Positions 8,976-17,840 of a DNA stretch of 64,000 nt are shown here, in pieces; position 1 is the stretch's first letter; each line of letters begins with the position of its first letter. This DNA is from Paraburkholderia panacisoli (GTDB lineage: Bacteria > Pseudomonadota > Gammaproteobacteria > Burkholderiales > Burkholderiaceae). A program made the translations under genes and the position numbers. The notes under the pieces were generated by a model that was given only the letters and a program-made list of their open reading frames with translations, was not told the DNA's origin and did not search any database. The DNA lies in the NCBI RefSeq assembly GCF_008369935.1, contig NZ_VTUZ01000005.1, forward strand, positions 124,001 through 188,000, given 5' to 3'.

Positions 8976-10061
8976 TCACGCGCGCTTGGGAATTTTTAGA
9001 CGTACCTCGCTGACCGGCACGGTTCGCCGCTTGATGTAATCCTCAGTCTGTTTCGACGTCGAGTGCGCGGCTGCTTCCTGCAGGTCTGTAATGTCATATC
9101 CAGCTTTGCTGGCGTCTGTTAGCCCCTTGGCTCGAATCGACTTTACCGTGTACCCCAAGCCCTGCAATCCTACCCGCTTGACGGCCCGAAGCCATGCTGC
9201 CCGAACGGCGGTGGCCTCATACTCCGACCCGTCTATCGCGTGGATGACGTTCGCCTCGCCGATGCGCTTCACCTTGCCGTCGATCTCCCTGATGCGAGAA
9301 ATGACTGCGGCAATCTCGGGCGAGGTCACGATGTCTACTGCGATACCGCTAGAATCCTCAGTCTTGGTAGGCAGGAAGTGAATCACGCCTGCCGCCTCGT
9401 CGACCTGCGACCATTTGAGCAGCCGGATTTCGGTTGAGCGCTGCATGGTCAGATAGCACAGGTCGACAAAGCACTGCATCATCGCCCCGGTCTTCACGTG
9501 AGAGGTTAGGGTTTTGCCCCGCCAGGTGTACTCATAGCTGACCATCGCGGCGCGGATGGCGGAAAAATGCTCGTCTGTAATGTAGACCGTGCTCGGCTTT
9601 GGCTTCTTCAGCTTCACTTCTTTGCATGGGTTGGCGTCGATCTTGCCGTCATCGACGCACCACTGAAAGAATCCTGACAGGAACGCGCGCATCACGCGTT
9701 GCATCGGCAATTTGTCTTCGTATTTTGTCTTCAGCCACTTCGATACATGCGTTGGCCGAACATCTTTGACGTTCGCGTTCCGGAAACCGCTGCCGGCGTA
9801 CTTGCCGTAGCTTTTCCACGCCCGCTCCTTGTGCTTCGCCTTGTGCAGTTGCACGTACTCGTCGATCAGTGGGCGCATGTCGCCCACCCCTTCCGGCCTC
9901 TCGAAACGCTTGCGCTCCTGGCCGAGCCGCTCGAGCAGTTTCGATTCGGGCTCGGTCTGTTCGCATAGCCTGATCCATTGACCGGTGCGCGGCTCGACCC
10001 AGTACCATGCACCGTGCTTCGGATAGACGCGCGGGTATTTTGCTTTTTTGCGTGTGGCCAT
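8976..10061 (-). CDS. int: Phage integrase (tyrosine recombinase)
   Basis: 361 aa. An N-terminal arm-binding part, then a SAM-like core-binding domain (about 60-150), then the catalytic domain (about 165-355). Catalytic positions seen: the first Arg in MQRSTEIRLLKW, a second Arg in KSIRAKGLTD, His in AAAHSTSKQTEDY and the nucleophile Tyr in TEDYIKRR. The usual HxLR is SIR here, a common variant. It is the last gene of the leftward early operon, 2 bases after the DUF4224 gene, and lies next to the presumed attL. Confidence 0.93.
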   Translation of the reverse strand: MATRKKAKYPRVYPKHGAWYWVEPRTGQWIRLCEQTEPESKLLERLGQERKRFERPEGVGDMRPLIDEYVQLHKAKHKERAWKSYGKYAGSGFRNANVKDVRPTHVSKWLKTKYEDKLPMQRVMRAFLSGFFQWCVDDGKIDANPCKEVKLKKPKPSTVYITDEHFSAIRAAMVSYEYTWRGKTLTSHVKTGAMMQCFVDLCYLTMQRSTEIRLLKWSQVDEAAGVIHFLPTKTEDSSGIAVDIVTSPEIAAVISRIREIDGKVKRIGEANVIHAIDGSEYEATAVRAAWLRAVKRVGLQGLGYTVKSIRAKGLTDASKAGYDITDLQEAAAHSTSKQTEDYIKRRTVPVSEVRLKIPKRA

Positions 10062-10063
10062 GG

Positions 10064-10312
10064 TCAGTCAAAGCAGAGTTCAACGATTCCCGGGCCGTCG
10101 CCATTTGTCGCAAGCCCGACCTTTCTGGCCGCGAGCGCTTCATACGTCGACCAGGTCATGACGATACTGCGATCGTCGCGCTGCGTCACCGTCACGCCGA
10201 ACTGATCCTTGAACCACTCCGCCTGCTTGGAGTAACGGCGTTTGCCGGTGATCTCGACGAGGTCGCCCGGCGACATGAGCCGACTAGCCATCATAGTCCC
10301 CTGGGTATTCAT
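10064..10312 (-). CDS. DUF4224 protein (likely integrase partner)
   Basis: 82 aa. The central part (LVEITGKRRYSKQAEWFKDQ, then a short strand ending MTWSTYEAL) matches the DUF4224 pattern often found beside phage integrases. The start at 10312 has a strong GGGAGG site 5-6 bases upstream. Being small and next to int, it may act as a recombination directionality factor or DNA-binding helper; this is inference from position. Confidence 0.75.
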   Translation of the reverse strand: MNTQGTMMASRLMSPGDLVEITGKRRYSKQAEWFKDQFGVTVTQRDDRSIVMTWSTYEALAARKVGLATNGDGPGIVELCFD

Positions 10313-10373
10313 TCCCTACCTCCCAAACCCCAAATCCGTTTTGTGGTTTCGATTATGCGTTGTGCTGCTTCGA

Positions 10374-10619
10374 TCATGCCGCCTGCTTCTCCGCCTTCAT
10401 TGGGAGCGTCTGCCACTCGTACTGGCAGCATCGGCAGTGATGGACCAGATGGTCCCTGTTTGCGTATTCGTTCCAGGCGACGACTCGCGTCCACCGATAT
10501 GAGGGCATGCCGTACTCCTTCGCCTGCCGACGCTCGCCCTTCGGCCAGAATCGACGCATCACGTTGGCGCTGCCGCACTTCGGGCACGGCAAGTCGCATG
10601 GTTTTATTTGATCGCTCAC
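10374..10619 (-). CDS. Small zinc-ribbon protein
   Basis: 81 aa with two Cys pairs, CPKCGSAN near residue 11 and CRCCQYEW near residue 64, a zinc-ribbon arrangement. The middle is rich in Arg and Trp. It overlaps the upstream gene by 4 bases (ATGA). Phage proteins of this kind are common early genes of unknown role; nucleic acid binding is the simplest guess. A 96-codon frame on the same strand at 10309-10599 is its shadow. Confidence 0.75.
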   Translation of the reverse strand: MSDQIKPCDLPCPKCGSANVMRRFWPKGERRQAKEYGMPSYRWTRVVAWNEYANRDHLVHHCRCCQYEWQTLPMKAEKQAA

Positions 10620-10801
10620 GCCTTCACCTCCACATACTCCGTTTTGATCATCGCGACCTCGGTCGCCCTAATCCTTCGCTCCGCTGCCTCAACTTCCGGC
10701 TTCCAGCGCCTGACCAACTCGCGGTCCCAGACCAACTGACACTCGCGGCACTCATCGCCCCACTTCACACCGTGGCTGCACTTGTCACCGATCATCTTCA
10801 T
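10616..10801 (-). CDS. Small CxHG...CxxC protein
   Basis: About 60 aa. A metal-site-like motif CSHGVKWGDECREC near the N-terminus is followed by a helical Arg/Glu-rich tail. The start is uncertain: ATG codons at 10801 and 10795 share a GGAG site, and the latter has better spacing. The same motif type recurs in the next gene upstream, so the two may be relatives. Function unknown. Confidence 0.65.
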   Translation of the reverse strand: MKMIGDKCSHGVKWGDECRECQLVWDRELVRRWKPEVEAAERRIRATEVAMIKTEYVEVKA

Positions 10802-11000
10802 AGTCTCCGCATTCTTCGCACGCGCTTGCGTATGCAACGCCGTGATCGCAGTACGTGTTGTCCGTCCAATGTCCTAGCCCGCAGTCATACGCATCTTCGA
10901 ATGGCGCGAAGTACCAGCAGTCATAGAACTCTTCGAACATAACTTGCCAGCGACGCGACGCCTCTTGCGCTCGCTTCGCGATTTTTCGGATCTTCATCAC
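10785..11000 (-). CDS. Small CDHG...CxxC protein
   Basis: 71 aa. A basic N-terminal helix (MMKIRKIAKRAQEASRRW) precedes an aromatic, acidic middle and a C-terminal CDHGVAYASACEECG motif like that of the downstream neighbour (CSHGVKWGDECREC). Overlaps with genes on both sides fit one polycistronic leftward message. Function unknown. Confidence 0.65.
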   Translation of the reverse strand: MMKIRKIAKRAQEASRRWQVMFEEFYDCWYFAPFEDAYDCGLGHWTDNTYCDHGVAYASACEECGDYEDDR

Positions 11001-11194
11001 GCCCTCCTAGCCCTAACCGGCTCCCGCACCACCCTCAACCCAACTAACGTCATCGTGACAGGCCCGTCAAAATAGTCCGCGGCCATCTGCACGCACTTCG
11101 AGCACACGTCGTGTACTTGCTGCGCGGTGGGTTGCTTTGATAGCGAGATTGAGCGGGCGGATTCGGTGAATGCGTGGAGGCTGTCATGAGTCAT
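10997..11194 (-). CDS. Hypothetical phage protein
   Basis: 65 aa from the ATG at 11194, which overlaps the stop of the upstream gene (ATGA) and has a GGAGACGG site before it. The longer frame from 11287 is not needed. It contains VHDVCSKCVQMAADYFDG, a helix with a CxxC pair. Not recognised. Confidence 0.6.
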   Translation of the reverse strand: MTHDSLHAFTESARSISLSKQPTAQQVHDVCSKCVQMAADYFDGPVTMTLVGLRVVREPVRARRA

Positions 11195-11484
11195 TCCGTC
11201 TCCTTCGTATAGCGCCCCGGACAACCGCCGCCCGCGTAGTCGAACCCGGCGCACCCGTTGTCGGAATGCTGGCAGGGATTGCCGCACTCAGACGAGCACG
11301 GAATGACAACCCGGCCTTTGGCCTTTTCGAGTGCGAGGAACGTTCGTGCTTCGGGAGCGCTCAACTCTTTCCCATCCTCAACGAAGAGGCCTTTATAGCC
11401 TTTGGGGTAGCGAGCATTGCGGATGAAGCCGTCGATGTTCATGCAAAGGCTGTAGGTTTTGCTTCTGTCGTGTACGTGGATCAT
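11191..11484 (-). CDS. Hypothetical protein with Cys-rich C-terminus
   Basis: 97 aa. The first half is an ordinary mixed fold; the end has five cysteines in about 30 residues (CSSECGNPC, then CAGFDYAGGGC), suggesting a metal or disulfide knot. It overlaps both neighbours by 4 bases. Not recognised. Confidence 0.62.
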   Translation of the reverse strand: MIHVHDRSKTYSLCMNIDGFIRNARYPKGYKGLFVEDGKELSAPEARTFLALEKAKGRVVIPCSSECGNPCQHSDNGCAGFDYAGGGCPGRYTKETE

Positions 11485-11867
11485 TTGGCCTCCGCAAACA
11501 TGTCGATTGTTTTTGTGTCGCGCCCTGGTTCGGGCGGCAGTTCAATCCGTGCCGTTATGATCAGCTTTGCGCCGGCCGGCAAGTCTTCGGCATAGGCCAG
11601 GAATCCCGGCCCCGTCACGAGCCCGCTATTGCCGAAGAATCTGCCGTGCTCCTTCTGGTCGGAGACGACTTCGAAGCGTGTTTCCGGGTTGCTTGCGGAC
11701 AGAACCCGATTCGGTTCTTTGTGTCGCAAGCACTTCCACCGGTCGCCGCTGTAATGCTTCACCTCGAAACTGTTGACCATGTCCCGCTGTGTGTCATACC
11801 GGAATATGTCCCATTCCTTGCAGTCGGGATGGGAGCATTTGACGCGGAATGTCCATTCGCGTTTCAT
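11481..11867 (-). CDS. Hypothetical phage protein
   Basis: 128 aa from the ATG at 11867, overlapping the upstream stop. It begins with beta-rich segments and a possible metal pair (CSHPDCKEW), with another Cys and His in KCLRHKEPN, so a small zinc domain is possible. The C-terminal half (LPAGAKLIITARIELPPEPG) is beta-rich. Not recognised. Confidence 0.6.
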   Translation of the reverse strand: MKREWTFRVKCSHPDCKEWDIFRYDTQRDMVNSFEVKHYSGDRWKCLRHKEPNRVLSASNPETRFEVVSDQKEHGRFFGNSGLVTGPGFLAYAEDLPAGAKLIITARIELPPEPGRDTKTIDMFAEAK

Positions 11868-12427
11868 GCCTTCTCCTTCGCTGCCTGCTCGATGGCGCCC
11901 ACAAATTCCTTCTTCGAAGGTGGGACGCCGACGCATCGGAGGGTCAGGTAGACCTCGCTTGTGATTTCGATGTTCCGGCGCATGAGCACTTCGAAAAGCG
12001 CCTTCAACACATCACGCGATGCGCACTCGGCTGGCTGGGCGGTGTAGAGCGGAACGTCGTCATCTCGAACCTTGGCTCCGACAAGGGCAACACCATCGCC
12101 TATGTCGAAATCGTTTCTCGCGATCCAGCCGAATGGCACCGCCTCACTCTTGCCACCCTCGGCTTGCGCATCGCTCGATGCAAGAGCGGTGCGGGCCTCT
12201 GCGTCCTCGGCGCGCTCCAGCAAATCGGTTTGATGCTGGCGCGCTGCGTCGGTTACTGACTTCTGGAATGCCAGATCTGATTCGACGGAGGCAATGCGGG
12301 CGTTCGCGGATTCGAGAGCATCGGCGGCTTCGTCGTAAATTTGGGCAGCCTGGTCTTTGTATCTTGGGGCGGAAATGCTTCGTATGTATGCGGCCCGCTC
12401 GCGAAGCTTGTTAATCAGGTAACTCAT
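11864..12427 (-). CDS. Hypothetical phage protein, helical N-terminus
   Basis: 187 aa from MSYLINKLRERA at 12427 (ATGA overlap with the next gene). Residues about 5-90 are a long helix of coiled-coil character; a middle segment AVPFGWIARNDF resembles small phage proteins that carry a short 'GW' motif; the C-terminal part is helical. Not recognised beyond being typical of Burkholderia phage early regions. Confidence 0.6.
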   Translation of the reverse strand: MSYLINKLRERAAYIRSISAPRYKDQAAQIYDEAADALESANARIASVESDLAFQKSVTDAARQHQTDLLERAEDAEARTALASSDAQAEGGKSEAVPFGWIARNDFDIGDGVALVGAKVRDDDVPLYTAQPAECASRDVLKALFEVLMRRNIEITSEVYLTLRCVGVPPSKKEFVGAIEQAAKEKA

Positions 12428-12675
12428 TGTTTGTCTCCATTGGCGAGGACGCGAATAGCGTTGGCTTCTGACCGATAAATCATCGCCATCGTGTCGGAAG
12501 TGTGATTGCCACATGCCGCGAATTCATCGGCTCGCGCGTCCATGAATGCGCCTGCTTCCTCTAGCGCAGCGCGGCGGGATGCAGCCAGCAGATCAAGAAC
12601 GGCGTCCATTACGTCATCATCGACATAACGCCGCGTTCGCGCGTAGATCGATTGCTCCAGTTCATCTTTAGTCAT
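12424..12675 (-). CDS. Hypothetical small helical protein
   Basis: 83 aa, nearly all helical and acidic (MTKDELEQSIYARTRRYVDD, then LLAASRRAALEEAGAFMDA). It overlaps the neighbour upstream by 8 bases and downstream by 4. Not recognised. Confidence 0.6.
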   Translation of the reverse strand: MTKDELEQSIYARTRRYVDDDVMDAVLDLLAASRRAALEEAGAFMDARADEFAACGNHTSDTMAMIYRSEANAIRVLANGDKQ

Positions 12676-13615
12676 TGCCTGATCCGGGTTCTGGCTGGGC
12701 AGCGGTCATCGCATACAGCGCACGGCCTTCCGGTGTCAGCGAAACGAGCACCGCGGCGGATTGCCCCGGAGCTTGGTCGCAAAGCGGGTGATGCACAATG
12801 CCTGCGAAATAGCCAAGTCTCGCGCACTTGCACGCTTTGCCAGCTTTCGCGGGCTGGGTGGAGAGAGGCGCAATATCAGGGTTGCCCTTCCAGCCATGCG
12901 GGCGAGCATCTTCTTCCTGCTTCATACCCTGTTCTTCAGCGCGTCGAATGCACTCATCAAGTCCGCGTTGCTTCATCTCGTCCATATGACTGGCAGACAC
13001 CGCCTCCCCCGTCTGTGCTGGCTGCGTCGCCGTGGCTTGCGGGGATGCTGCGCGGGCTTGCCATGCTGCCCATGCGTCGCAGATCGCGGTGTACTTGTAG
13101 TCGTGGCCATTCCGCGTCAGACCATCGGCCCGTAGATCGAACTCGACGCGTGCCCACGCCTCAAACGCCGCCCGCTCATCGTCCTGCACGGCAGATGCGG
13201 GCCGGGATGGTTGCGGGGCGGCTAGGATCGAAGCGCGGCATTCATTCCAGCCGTCCACGTAGGCACATTTCACTTCGTGTTGATCGCCTTCCTCTGCCGA
13301 GCCGCCGTAATATTTCGGATCGGGCAGTTTCGCCTTCGTAACTGCCTCAATAATTCCGGCTTGCCACGTGATGTATTCATCGGGCGTAACAGGCTTGCCA
13401 TCAATGAAATACTCCATCGCAGGCTTGTAGAGTCCGCGCAGGGCATACGCGGGCGAACCAGCCACCGCCTCCCCCGATTGCGCTGGCGCGGCAGGGGATG
13501 CGGGGAGCAAGGCGCGTACAAAATCCATCAGCGAGTCTTCGTCGAACCGAATTCGACCCCCACTATCAACATCAGAGTAGTAACTCGCGGTCTTCATGAT
13601 CTCGTCATGTGTCAT
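12668..13615 (-). CDS. Hypothetical phage protein with repeated Ala/Gln linkers
   Basis: 315 aa. Short folded segments alternate with Pro/Ala/Gln linkers. One segment, DERAAFEAWARVEFDLRADG, with CDAWAAWQARA after it, is a widespread phage motif of unknown function seen in many Burkholderia phage proteins. The patchwork suggests assembly from modules. Function unknown. Confidence 0.62.
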   Translation of the reverse strand: MTHDEIMKTASYYSDVDSGGRIRFDEDSLMDFVRALLPASPAAPAQSGEAVAGSPAYALRGLYKPAMEYFIDGKPVTPDEYITWQAGIIEAVTKAKLPDPKYYGGSAEEGDQHEVKCAYVDGWNECRASILAAPQPSRPASAVQDDERAAFEAWARVEFDLRADGLTRNGHDYKYTAICDAWAAWQARAASPQATATQPAQTGEAVSASHMDEMKQRGLDECIRRAEEQGMKQEEDARPHGWKGNPDIAPLSTQPAKAGKACKCARLGYFAGIVHHPLCDQAPGQSAAVLVSLTPEGRALYAMTAAQPEPGSGND

Positions 13616-13992
13616 TTCAAATCACCATATGTCACTGATACGATGCCGTTTTTACGATCATCCCACCCGTCTTGGTAGGCCTTCTTGATGTGGTTAGCCA
13701 AAGCGTTTCTAAAATGCTCGTAACCGCATTCGGCCAATTGCCAGAGTTCATTTGCAATTGCGACGTGCCCCCACCCATCCGGCGCGGCCGATTTGCTTGC
13801 AGATAGCAGTTCGAGTTCGGCCTGCTTGCGTCCAATATTCCAGTATGGCGTGAGCCAATGATCATCGCTCGGCGGAACATTCATGTTCTGGTAGCCAAAA
13901 GCCATTGCGCCGTCGATCGCTTCACAAGTGAGCTTGCGCTCAAGCTGGATCTGCTCGGATGTCATGCTCTTGCGGATCTGTTCGTCTGTCAT
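13612..13992 (-). CDS. Hypothetical phage protein
   Basis: 126 aa. I take the ATG at 13992, which overlaps the upstream stop as TGATG; a GTG one codon earlier is possible. The sequence is helical with aromatic patches (DDHWLTPYWNIGRKQ, then KKAYQDGWDDRK). Not recognised. Confidence 0.6.
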   Translation of the reverse strand: MTDEQIRKSMTSEQIQLERKLTCEAIDGAMAFGYQNMNVPPSDDHWLTPYWNIGRKQAELELLSASKSAAPDGWGHVAIANELWQLAECGYEHFRNALANHIKKAYQDGWDDRKNGIVSVTYGDLK

Positions 13993-14153
13993 CACCCATC
14001 CTTTATCTCAGCAAGCCATTTCTGCATCTGCGCGACGGCCATCGCTAGTTCGCCGGGCCACAGCGCGCGGCGCTCTACGCTTTGCGCTGTCTTCTCGGCC
14101 ATCGCTGCGATGAGGCGCAGGTTTAGGGCGTTGGTCGTGGCGTCCTCACTCAT
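13992..14153 (-). CDS. Small helical protein (53 aa)
   Basis: The frame begins MSEDATTNALNLRLIAAMAE and ends in IKDG with a TGA that overlaps the start of the next gene. Codon use fits its neighbours. One long amphipathic helix is likely. Short, but the overlap and spacing support it. Function unknown. Confidence 0.55.
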   Translation of the reverse strand: MSEDATTNALNLRLIAAMAEKTAQSVERRALWPGELAMAVAQMQKWLAEIKDG

Positions 14154-14155
14154 CG

Positions 14156-14482
14156 CTAAGCGGCAGACAGCGTAGCTCTGGCGCGATCAAGTACGTAATG
14201 CATCTTTTCTTCGCCCGCGTCTTTCATCTTTGCGATGGCAAACCCGATTGCTTCATCGATTGTGTCGCCACCCGCAACCCGAAAACCCGTTCCCACATGC
14301 GTCACTCGAAAACGCTCGGCATCGATGTCGAACAGCACGCCGAGCTGCACTATTTGCTTATCGAAGAAAGGATTGAAGTGAACGACGAACGTTTCGCCGC
14401 AATTGTTCGGCAGATCGACTGGATCGCCAACCATCTCTAAGGTTTCGCCTTTCACGCAATGAATATGGAATCTCACGTTCAT
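14156..14482 (-). CDS. Hypothetical phage protein
   Basis: 108 aa from MNVRFHIHCVKGE at 14482, with a GAGG site before it. The longer frame from 14533 would read through a terminator hairpin and is rejected. The C-terminal part (DTIDEAIGFAIAKMKDAG) resembles short helical domains of phage proteins. Not recognised. Its ribosome site lies 9 bases after the U-tract of the upstream terminator. Confidence 0.62.
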   Translation of the reverse strand: MNVRFHIHCVKGETLEMVGDPVDLPNNCGETFVVHFNPFFDKQIVQLGVLFDIDAERFRVTHVGTGFRVAGGDTIDEAIGFAIAKMKDAGEEKMHYVLDRARATLSAA

Positions 14483-14490
14483 CGACCTCG

Positions 14491-14519
14491 AAAAAAAGCC
14501 GACCCATACCGGCGTCGGC
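14491..14519 (-). terminator. Intrinsic terminator inside the leftward operon
   Basis: On the minus strand a 6-bp GCCGAC/GTCGGC stem with a 10-base loop is followed by seven T. It sits between the exonuclease gene and the next gene, directly before the latter's ribosome site. Read-through probably depends on antitermination or sets a lower level for the distal genes. Confidence 0.7.
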
Positions 14520-14639
14520 AAAATCACACGCACTCTCGTGGAGCCGGAAGGGCGCCAACGATGATGCTGGGGGGGTGCCGCTGCATCGGCTTACCGGGAA
14601 TACGCGTTAGCCAATCCGTGCGATGCTGCGGCAGTAAAG

Positions 14640-15284
14640 TTAGGCGGCCATCAACGCCAGTTGCTTGTGTGTCGCATCGACTTCGATCAGGAACTGGCGC
14701 AACTCCGCTTCGTATGCCCGGATCTCTTCATCGTCGCGCTCGACGCGAAAGACGAACAGTTGAAGCTTCTCGGGCATCTTCGGATCGAACGAGATGAAGT
14801 CTGCGAAGTCGGCGTTGGTGATGAGGAAGTTATGCAGCACCTGAGGCTTGTAGACAGGCGGGAGGCGATTGCCTGTCAAATATTCCAAGTGCGTCTTACT
14901 CTTGGGGCACTTGATCTCGACGAAGCCTTTGCGCTGCCGCTGTTCCGCGAAGCCATCGACGCTGCAACCGACCATCAGCTTTTCCCAGTAGGCGAACCCG
15001 GCTTCCTGCACGAACAGGCCGGTCTTCGCCTCGTAAGCCATGCGGGCGAATGGCTCGCGCTCGATACCGTTCTGAATATCGCGCGACGTGAATTCATCTT
15101 CACAAGGTTCGCCCAGCAGGCGCTCAAGCGCCAGTTGCACGCGATAGTCGGCCCGCGTGGCTGCCTCGCCTGATTTGACCTTAGCGAGGATCGCAGACGC
15201 CTTGGAGCCGGTCGCACGTCCAGCGCGATCCGCCTTCCACTCGGGTGTCCCTTGGGCATGCTCAGAAAGAATGTACGGGATCAT
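14640..15284 (-). CDS. YqaJ-type phage exonuclease (lambda Exo family)
   Basis: 214 aa. Signatures of the YqaJ/lambda exonuclease fold: GTPEWKADRAGRATGSKA at the N-terminus, EREPFARMAYE, the metal Asp in MVGCSVDGF and the ExK pair in FVEIKCPKSK. It should digest the 5' strand of double-stranded DNA ends and hand the 3' single strand to the RecT protein encoded just upstream (ATGA overlap). Together they form the phage's two-part homologous recombination system. Confidence 0.9.
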   Translation of the reverse strand: MIPYILSEHAQGTPEWKADRAGRATGSKASAILAKVKSGEAATRADYRVQLALERLLGEPCEDEFTSRDIQNGIEREPFARMAYEAKTGLFVQEAGFAYWEKLMVGCSVDGFAEQRQRKGFVEIKCPKSKTHLEYLTGNRLPPVYKPQVLHNFLITNADFADFISFDPKMPEKLQLFVFRVERDDEEIRAYEAELRQFLIEVDATHKQLALMAA

Positions 15285-16300
15285 TGCGGCGCCCCTTCTT
15301 TAGCCATTTGACGTTGAAAATCGGCCTGCAACTCCGCGTCATCGGAGCCGGGTTCGCGCTGCGGCGTAGTCGCTGGCATATCGATGGTCTTGCCATCATC
15401 CGGAGCCCTCATCAGTTCCTCCTTGCGGTTCTTCACGGTCGCCTTGAACGTGTCGTAGGCCTTCTTATCGCCACTCGCATTGATGATCGCCAGGCCGCCT
15501 TCCCAGACCGTTTGCAATGCCGCCTCACTTGCTGCCTCTTTGGCCTTGTTGCACCATGCAGTGAGGACATCGGGCGCACAACCGGCAGACTGCTGGGGCC
15601 GAATGGATTCCAGCCCCTCGCCTCCTTCCGTGTCTAGGAAGTGGATCGCTTTGTTAAGCCTGTCGGTCTTCGGCCAATATTTGTACGCCTGCTTCACGCA
15701 CGTTTTCTTGATCATCTCGCCCGGATCGGTTTCCCACGGCCCGCGCTTGCCGGGACCGTTGCGCTTCCACGATTCCGACCGATCGCGGATCGCGTAGGCC
15801 GCGTCAATATCCATCGTGTGCGTCAGATACTCGCCGTCAGCCGTCTTCACGACCACATAGACGCCGACGATCTCGCTGCGGTCCTTCGCGAAGGGGTTGA
15901 ACTGGTGCAGCGGCATCTTGTCCATGCCGTTGAGCGCAAACGTGTCCTTCTCGTGCACCAGTTGTGCCTGCGCCCATTTGATCCCGCCGTCTTGGATTGC
16001 GAGGTCAATCAGGCCCATATAGCTGATTTCGAGACAGATCTTGCCCTTACGCGGAACGAGATAGGCCTGCTTCTTGGCAGGGTTCAGGCTGATCCCTATG
16101 GCGGCTACGTTCGTCACGGCATCGATGACAGACTGCTTGTTGTTCATCGCCTGCGTGAGCGCATAGTCGTTTCCAGAAATCATCTGAATCGCGAATCCTG
16201 CCTCGCGTTCAAAATTGATCGACCTGTCGACGCTCACAGCCTCGAAGCTGGCGCGGACGCCGTAAATCTCGTCCGTAATTAGTGCGACGGCGTTGCTCAT
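15281..16300 (-). CDS. recT: RecT-family single-strand annealing protein
   Basis: 339 aa from [14 protein letters not shown] at 16300. The RecT core is visible: [20 protein letters not shown], then [20 protein letters not shown], the [10 protein letters not shown] strand and [20 protein letters not shown]. It anneals complementary single strands and works with the YqaJ exonuclease. The last ~90 residues are a charged tail not needed for annealing. The longer frame from 16366 overlaps the upstream gene and is not used. Confidence 0.9.
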   Translation of the reverse strand: MSNAVALITDEIYGVRASFEAVSVDRSINFEREAGFAIQMISGNDYALTQAMNNKQSVIDAVTNVAAIGISLNPAKKQAYLVPRKGKICLEISYMGLIDLAIQDGGIKWAQAQLVHEKDTFALNGMDKMPLHQFNPFAKDRSEIVGVYVVVKTADGEYLTHTMDIDAAYAIRDRSESWKRNGPGKRGPWETDPGEMIKKTCVKQAYKYWPKTDRLNKAIHFLDTEGGEGLESIRPQQSAGCAPDVLTAWCNKAKEAASEAALQTVWEGGLAIINASGDKKAYDTFKATVKNRKEELMRAPDDGKTIDMPATTPQREPGSDDAELQADFQRQMAKEGAPQ

Positions 16301-17490
16301 GCTGCTTTCTCCGATTCGATGGTGTCGGGAAATTCGATGAATTCGATCTTCCCGACCCAGTTGCATGCCGTCTGATACGTAACGCCGTAGTGGCTGGCCA
16401 CGAGATTTAGGATTTCAACGTCGCCCGGGCCGCTCTTGATGAACTCGACTCGTTCGCGCCGCTTCTGCTCGGCAATCGCCGCATCCTGTTCGGCGCGGAT
16501 GCGGGCGGCCTCGGCTCGCGCTGCCGCTTCCTCTGCCTCACGTTTGGCCCGTGCCTCAGCCTCAATCGCTGCCAGGCGCGCGCGTTCGACTCGTTCCTGC
16601 TCGGCCTTCACTGCGTTAATCTCGGCTTGCTGGCGAGCGATTTCCTCGCGCTGCTTTCGAAGCTCGGCTTCTGCCGCTTCTCGCTCTGCTTGCAACTTCG
16701 CCGCGGCGGCTTCGCGTTCGGCCCGCAACCTGGCTTCCTCTGCTTGCCGGGCGGCTCTCTGCTCAGCCTCAACCCGCTCCCGCTCCGCCCTATCCTTCGC
16801 TTCCTGCTCACGGCGGGCGGCTTCGGCCTTGCGTTCCCGCTCGGCCAGTTCCGCACGTTGGCGCTCGATCGATTCGCGCTCTGCGGCGAGTCGGGCTTGC
16901 TCCACTTCCAACACGATCTGGGCGATAAGCATTTCCTTCAGCTTGGCGACCGTCGCCATTTGTGCGGCTTGGGCCTCGCCCGCGAACTCGAAGTACTCTT
17001 CGAGCGTGATCTCGGTCGTTTCCAGTTCGCTGATCGCCGATTCAAGTTCATCGGAAGTGCGGCCCATCGCAACGACCACGCAATCCTTGATCTCGTCGAT
17101 CTTGGCGCGGATGCCGTCGATGCGGGCTTTGTCCGCGGCGGCCTTGCGCTGCCGCTCGACTTCTACCTCTGCGTCCCACGCATCGCGCAGCTTCTGCAAC
17201 CGCGCCTCTTCAGCTTGGGTGATCTCGATCAGGCGCTTCTCTTCCTGAATCACCGCCTTACTGAACTTCGTCGCATCGTCCCGTGCATCCTTGCCAGCCT
17301 TCTCGATGGCAATCCGTGCGTTCTTCAGCGTCATGTAGGCGGAATGAGCCTGCTCGCGCCCGGCCGGGTTTTTGATCTCGACGATGTCGGCGTATTTCTT
17401 CGACAGTTCGATTAGCGTCTTTTCATGCTCTGCGGCGCCTAGTGCTACTGCTGCGCGCTCGGGGACCGTCAATTCCGTGGCTTGGCTCAC
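16297..17490 (-). CDS. Long coiled-coil protein with C-terminal HTH-like end
   Basis: 397 aa. Residues about 60-345 form an almost unbroken Glu/Arg/Ala-rich coiled coil (repeats such as REAAEAELRKQREEIARQQA). The last ~55 residues (LVASHYGVTYQTACNWVGKI) look like a small helix-turn-helix. It is co-transcribed directly upstream of recT (4-base overlap), so it may organise DNA or the recombination proteins. Similar coiled-coil genes sit upstream of recT in other phages; function is not established. Confidence 0.7.
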   Translation of the reverse strand: MSQATELTVPERAAVALGAAEHEKTLIELSKKYADIVEIKNPAGREQAHSAYMTLKNARIAIEKAGKDARDDATKFSKAVIQEEKRLIEITQAEEARLQKLRDAWDAEVEVERQRKAAADKARIDGIRAKIDEIKDCVVVAMGRTSDELESAISELETTEITLEEYFEFAGEAQAAQMATVAKLKEMLIAQIVLEVEQARLAAERESIERQRAELAERERKAEAARREQEAKDRAERERVEAEQRAARQAEEARLRAEREAAAAKLQAEREAAEAELRKQREEIARQQAEINAVKAEQERVERARLAAIEAEARAKREAEEAAARAEAARIRAEQDAAIAEQKRRERVEFIKSGPGDVEILNLVASHYGVTYQTACNWVGKIEFIEFPDTIESEKAA

Positions 17491-17807
17491 GCTACCTCCG
17501 TAGGATTGTTCTCGATCGCCAGAAGCGACTGAATGCGCGAATTCAGCTGCGTCACTCGTGCTTGAAATTCGGCCGTCAACTTGCGCTTCTCACGTTCCAG
17601 GTTGGCGACCATTCCCTCTCGCGGGTCAAAGTCATCCGGCACGTCGATCTCGAACTCGTGCTGGCGAACGATGACGATTTCGGAATCGTGCGCAGTGCGG
17701 TCATACGTTGAGAAATCGAACTCCATCCCCTCGACATAGCCGTGCTTGTCCAGGTCATACCGCGATGTTTTGCGGGCATTGATGAAACCTTTGATCGTTA
17801 CCTTCAT
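17487..17807 (-). CDS. Hypothetical protein next to recombination genes
   Basis: 106 aa. A beta-rich N-terminal half (MKVTIKGFINARKTSRYDLD, EIVIVRQHEFEIDVP) is followed by a helical tail (REKRKLTAEFQARVTQLNSR). Overlaps the coiled-coil gene by 4 bases. Not recognised. Confidence 0.62.
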   Translation of the reverse strand: MKVTIKGFINARKTSRYDLDKHGYVEGMEFDFSTYDRTAHDSEIVIVRQHEFEIDVPDDFDPREGMVANLEREKRKLTAEFQARVTQLNSRIQSLLAIENNPTEVA

Positions 17808-17840
17808 CTCTTTCCCCTTCCTCTCTGTGTTCTCGGTGCG

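Noticed and set aside
16436..17248. Ser/Arg/Ala-rich plus-strand frame
   Set aside because: Shadow of the coiled-coil gene; repetitive because its template is repetitive.
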